From Paracentrotus lividus (taxonomy: Eukaryota; Echinodermata; Echinoidea; Camarodonta; Echinidae), in assembly GCA_940671915.1 (NCBI GenBank), contig CALNVZ010003426.1, positions 34,710,337-34,774,336 of the forward strand: a DNA stretch of 64,000 bases, read 5' to 3'. Positions 59,634 to 64,000 of the stretch are shown here, piece after piece. The position numbers and the translations under genes were made by a program. Within the stretch, counting starts at the first letter, position 1; every line of letters begins with the position of its first letter. The notes beneath the pieces are model-generated. The model did not search any database, was not told where the DNA came from, and was given only the letters and a program-made list of their open reading frames with translations.

Positions 59634-59769
59634 GAATTACTTTTAAAAATTTAATATACTTCCTAAATTCGAAACAATGCTCATATTTTCATACTATTCC
59701 CGAAATAATGATAATAATATATAGGCCTATATATATATATTTATTTAAAAAAAAAAAACAGTTATCATT

Positions 59770-59953
59770 ATAGGCCGAGGCTTCAAGTGGGGGATCCCGG
59801 CGGGGGCGCAGGGGACGCGCAGGCCCTCTATAATTTGAAAACCACTCATTGAATATACCTGTTAAAGTTGGAAAATTTTCGGCTGCATCCCCCATTTCCC
59901 AATTTTTTGGGTGCCCCCCCCCCCGTATTTCTAAATCCTGGATCCGCCACTAC
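59770..59953 (-). mobile_element. GGCGGATCC-family MITE, copy
   Basis: It ends in TCCTGGATCCGCCACTA on the plus strand. The body has the family's GGGGGCGCAGGGGACGCGC and TATAATTTGAAAACCACTCA words, also found at 62560-62600 in the opposite direction. It is a short non-autonomous element, common in marine invertebrate genomes. Confidence 0.65.
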
Positions 59954-60039
59954 TGTCACTTTTTTGGAAATTTTAGTTTCTTCTAAATCCTTACTTGTGA
60001 TGTCTTGTTATCGTAGATCAATGAATGATGTTGGAAATT

Positions 60040-60720
60040 ATGTTTAATTACTGTAAACATCAATTTCAGCAGCATCAAGGGCTACCGATTTTTATTCAAA
60101 ATAAACCATTAATTGATGTGAAGAAAGAAGTTTCTGAAAACCCTAATTTATGACTGAATTCTTTCTTACCATTGGCGTAAATCCCTATAGCCCTCGGTGT
60201 TTTCTTTCGGTCCCATGATTCAGATCTCTGACCGCTCACTTTCATGTGTTTACATTTTTGTCTCAGTATTATAATAAATTCGACAATTTTGGTTTACATA
60301 AACAGTCGTGGTAATATGATAAAAATGTTTACAATTACTTTACATCTTTCACGTTTACATTTTTGTTTTAATAATATAAAGTTTAGCCAATTTTGTTTGT
60401 GTACATGCAGTCATATCAATATGATTCAAATGTAAAAATTATTTTATTTCTTTCACATTTTATTAAACCTGCCTGTTGATATTTTGACGAGTAAAGTTAG
60501 CTTATTTTCCTTCTACCTTATTTTTTTAAACTTTTTTATTTCCCGTATACTGAAATAAGATCTGTGTACTATATTTTGTTCTTTGATTATACTTATTTAT
60601 GTACTTCTCTGCTTTGTACTTGTAATCTTTGTATATAATCAGGACTGTAAAACTGCATGTTTGCTGATCTTTTATTCCTGTATAAGTATATATTCGAATA
60701 AATAAATAAAATAAATATAT
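60040..60720 (+). repeat. AT-rich sequence ending in a retroposon-like AATAA tail
   Basis: An AT-rich run ends GTATATATTCGAATAAATAA, with further AATA repeats, near 60690-60720. This resembles a LINE 3' end, or the polyadenylation region of the preceding exon's gene. The two readings cannot be separated here. Confidence 0.35.
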
Positions 60721-61683
60721 TTATAAATGGATTAATAAGTTCAGATCACCCCAAAATTATTTACATGCATGCAAGCGTCTTAGCTGTTGCTATATGTTGA
60801 AATCTGTAAATCTTTGGCACCCCTCCCAGTTCTCACTTGCTAGGGATAAAAATTGACCTCGTCACTTACTAACAAATCATATTTGCATGATCGTTATCTC
60901 ACTGCTGAATGCATGCCACCCATCATGCCTGTATTTCGATGTTTTTGCTTTTATCTGCATGCATGCATGATACCTATATATTTTTGTTGCTGGATGCTGA
61001 AAAGGAGCCGACAAGACAAAAAGTATCGAAGATCAGAGGATATTAAAGGTAAGAGGAAATAAGGGGGGGGGAATAGAGAGAGAGAAAAAACGAAAGACAC
61101 AAGGTGGAAACAACATTTTTCTTTTATTCATGGACGAATATAATTTATACAAGAAAATCATAAATGGATGATAATTTGGCAGACTGTTTTGGGGTACATC
61201 TGCTTCGGGTACAATATTGCTCCGCTATTATAAAGGCCTACACATACTGTTATAATCGACTTATAAACGACTAACTCGCCGATGTCTAAGACCCTCCCAA
61301 CCTTAGTATTTAAGACGAAATATAGCCTGAGTATATTATTGTCGCACTGTTGTGCGAAATGTCTCACTTTTAAAACAAATATATACTTAGGCTCGTGGTA
61401 TTAGCAACATAATTATACAAGTAAATGGAAATACACTTCTCACATAAGCCCAATGATGATCAGATGGTAACATTTGGAAAGTGTTAAGCCCGATATCATT
61501 CCCGCCCTTATACGGTACACTATTTCAAAACTGTTAACCCGGGTTGGTGAGAGAGAGAGAGGGGGGGGGGGGAGTGAAAGAGGGCGAACGAGATAGTAGG
61601 AAAATAAATAGAACAGAAGGGTACAAGGATATATTTAAAGACGATAGGCCTTACAAGAGAACACTATCACCATGATCACCCTG
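60721..61683. other. Intergenic stretch
   Basis: A GA-rich tract with a G run lies at 61551-61572. A possible donor AAAG/GTAAGAGG near 61050 follows a short charged frame but has no clear acceptor. No gene is called. Confidence 0.35.
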
Positions 61684-61770
61684 CAATAAATAATAATAAT
61701 GACATACATTTATGTATAATAGCGCATTTTCCATAATCATGTTCAAATGCGCTGTTAAAATCCCATAGTC
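61684..61770 (+). repeat. GCGCATTT-type retroposon fragment
   Basis: TAATAATAATGACATACATT, then ATAGCGCATTTTCC and ATGCGCTGTTAA, match the tail type seen near 44925 and 21960. Confidence 0.45.
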
Positions 61771-61936
61771 AATGTATTATTTTATTCCCGTGATTCTTTT
61801 AATCGCTCTCCGTATTATAGGCCGAGGTATATCTTCAAGCGATCATCAGGAGAATAAAATGATAAAAATTTGAAGGGTGATATCTTCTCCTTTGAGCATT
61901 CAATTATTATATTATTCGACTATAGACTTAATGATC

Positions 61937-62051
61937 AGAGGCGGATCTAGACGGGAGACGGGCGCCCTTTATATAATATATTTTTTTACACTCCATTACC
62001 GAACTGAAATGAGAAAATGTGGGCTGCGCGCCCCTATTCTCAAAAAGTCGA
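61937..62051. mobile_element. GGCGGATCC-family MITE, short copy
   Basis: AGGCGGATC at the left and GATCCGCCACT at the right enclose about 115 bases. ATGAT occurs just outside each end. The G+C-rich GGGCGCCC/GCGCGCCCC subtermini are conserved with the other copies. Confidence 0.6.
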
Positions 62052-62474
62052 TCCGCCACTGATGATCGTTACAATTTTTGTTTAAAACAACGTCATAAAG
62101 ACATCATATTAACTGTAGACAGTGCTGGTTGGTCAAAATATAATCATGCTAAGCAAAATGTATAAGAATAGAATCAAAGTGAGACTGGTATTAACTGTTA
62201 TATTTTCTTAAAAGCTAAAGTACTAGAAATAGGACAGGCTGAGGAAGAAAAAGACATTGAGAGATACTGAGATTTAGGAAGGGGAGAATGAGATGTTAGA
62301 AAATCGAAGTGAACTATAAATTCTTGTTATGATATGGCGATCAGTGTTACATAGACAACGTCTGTTGCAAACAAACGACTCTTTCGCCTGGCGTGAAAAA
62401 TATTATAATAACAATTTAGATATGGCATAATAAAATTCTCTATGCGCTATATCTTGTGAAAACTAATAGTAATA

Positions 62475-62624
62475 CAGTGGCGGATACAGGATTTCATGAT
62501 GGGGGGGGGGGGGGGGGGGGGGGGCGCCGCTGAAATTTTCGGATTTTAACATGTACGGTCAATAAGCAGTTTTCAAATTATAGAGGGGCGTCCCCTGCGC
62601 CCCCGCCTGCCGATCCGCCACTGG
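62475..62624 (+). mobile_element. GGCGGATCC-family MITE, copy
   Basis: CAGTGGCGGATACAGGATTT and GATCCGCCACTG bound about 150 bases, including a G homopolymer (62500-62524) and the words CATGTACGGTCAATAAGCAG and AGAGGGGCGTCCCCTGCGCC. It lies in the opposite direction to the copy at 59770. Confidence 0.7.
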
Positions 62625-62780
62625 TATTAGAAAGAGGTAATCAATAGAATACACATTTATAAATATTGTAGGGTCCTACAGTAAGATATAACATATACTT
62701 AAACTACAATATAAGGTCTTAATAGAATATACACATATACAAATATCGTACAGTAAGATACAACATACTTAAACGTATTT

Positions 62781-63430
62781 CAACATACTCGAACTACAAT
62801 ATATATTTTTAAAAACTATAAAAAATATATAGAAATGTTTAGTCTTTTTAACAATATTTTGTTTTGCATGACATCACATGTTTATTTAGAAAACGAAGGC
62901 GACTAATAAAAGTATTCTCAACATCACACTATTTAACAATAATCTTGCAAAATTAATGATGCCATAAAGATAAAGCGCTGCATGGCGTTGGCCAGCCCCC
63001 GTTTCTTTTTCTTTTTTTCTTTTTTTGTGAAGTCCATGTCCATCGTTGTATCTGAAATGATATAAGAATAAACAAGATATTACATACTTTAACATACTTC
63101 ATACTTAAACATACTTAAACTTACTACAATATACATTTTTTTAAAACTGTAATAAATATAGATATGTGTAATAATAACAATCTTTTAAACAATAATATTT
63201 TGTTTTGCATGACGTCTTTAATATCACATTATGTTTATTTACAAAACGAAGGCGACTTATAAAAGCATTCTCAACATCACATTATTTGACAATAATAATC
63301 ATGATAATATTGCATAGTCTATGATGCTATAAAGATAGAAGGCGCTGCATGGCTTCGACCAGCCCTTGCTTTTTTTTTTTATGTAGAGTCCATGTCCATA
63401 TCTGAAATGATACAAGAATAAACAACAACC
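62781..63430 (+). repeat. Tandem duplication, about 330-bp period
   Basis: Two diverged direct copies share ACAATATTTTGTTTTGCATG-type words, AAAACGAAGGCGACT, GCATTCTCAACATCACA and GTCCATGTCCAT followed by TCTGAAATGAT. No coding potential is seen. Confidence 0.75.
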
Positions 63431-63639
63431 AAATAAAAAATATTAGAATTTGAACAACAATGTCATAATTCATTTAAATTCCATTTTATTAAATATGAGT
63501 TAGGCCTAATTTTGTTTACAATTACATGCATGAATAAAGGCAAACAAAAGTTTAAACAAGTTTTTGGGATCCCCACATTATTCCCAAACTTCGAACACCA
63601 ATTCTCCCGAATCCCCCCTTTTTTTCCTTTTTTTTTTTC

Positions 63640-63916
63640 TTCGTCTTTAAATCGCGCGAGGCCAGCGCCTGATAAGGCCACAACAATGATTTTCATTAAG
63701 AGACTGGCGCGCGGCTATACGTTGCGGGTCAAAGGGCGCGCGCTCAAAGTTATGTGATTGCGCGTAGCTACGCGCATGGCCAAAAATGAACGTAAAACAC
63801 GGCCGGCAAAAAAGGGTCACGCGCGCAATTTAAACTTGGCATTTGAAGAGTAAAATAGAGGATATTTAGCCATCAAACTACAGCTTTCCTGGATCGTTTT
63901 AGAACACCTAACTTCG
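63640..63916 (+). promoter_or_regulatory. CpG-rich promoter or first exon at the right edge
   Basis: GCGC-dense sequence, including the palindromic words GCGCGCG and CGCGTAGCTACGCG, gives way to a plain segment ending in a strong donor, CTTCG/GTAAGTAAC. A 5' untranslated first exon on the plus strand whose gene continues beyond the window is the simplest reading. No start codon context is compelling. Confidence 0.4.
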
Positions 63917-64000
63917 GTAAGTAACTTAGTTTGAGTGAGTCTGGTATCTATTGTAGATGTAAATTTGTATGAATTGTGTGTTTTAGAAATAAAAAAAAAC

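Noticed and set aside
61003-61062. Short charged segment before a GTAAGAGG donor
   Set aside because: No clear acceptor, and the frame choice is ambiguous.

Overview
The window looks like nuclear DNA of a marine deuterostome, most likely an echinoderm. This is an inference from four things: AT-rich sequence, spliceosomal introns (GT...AG, with matching phases), a dense load of small palindromic elements, and many copies of the word TAGGCCTA. No bacterial operon, CRISPR array, rRNA or intact tRNA gene is present. Most of the 64 kb is non-coding, and long open frames in simple repeats do not look like genes.

Genes. (1) Minus strand, 11382 to 6629: a four-exon gene that I can splice with consistent phases into a 1013-residue secreted protein. 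It has a signal peptide, an LRRNT cap, a basic insert, about 21 leucine-rich repeats and an LRRCT cap completed across a splice junction. A trypsin-like (S1) domain follows whose catalytic His and Asp are replaced. It is an LRR/pseudo-serine-protease chimera and the most interesting coding object here. (2) Minus strand, 44447 to 42672: the last two recognisable exons of a membrane protein of the FRAG1/DRAM/Sfk1 (TMEM150-like) family, with an unusually long cytoplasmic tail. Its 5' exons were not securely found; low-confidence candidates are at 52.8 kb and 45.9 kb. (3) Plus strand, 59531-59633: a plausible terminal exon of an unidentified gene. (4) Plus strand, right edge: a CpG-rich stretch ending in a strong splice donor at 63916, probably a first exon leading out of the window.

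Mobile and repetitive DNA dominates. 1-2.8 kb: degenerate CG-motif repeats, a 65-bp duplication and a 15-bp tandem array. 2.84-3.63 kb and 21.37-21.96 kb: two inverted copies of a CACTG-ended element carrying a tRNA-like core; one has a TTAA-target MITE nested in it and itself split another tRNA-like sequence. 11.7-13.4 kb: a 1.6-kb foldback in an X-Y-X'-Y' arrangement. 13.6-16.7 kb: one terminal-inverted-repeat element nested in another, with subterminal palindromes. 25.3-26.3 and 47.9-49.3 kb: two more foldbacks. 29.8-30.3 kb: a CACT-ended element with two opposed tRNA-like modules. Three hAT-type MITE copies with matching 8-bp (or longer) flanking repeats lie at 36.3, 42.2 and 55.4 kb. Long polypurine/polypyrimidine and ATC/ACC arrays lie at 23.7-24.6, 28.4-29.0, 32.8-33.2 and 36.8-37.6 kb.

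The two main genes lie on the same strand but show no sign of acting together. The LRR gene would give an extracellular recognition or scaffold protein, and the TMEM150-like gene a multispanning membrane protein.
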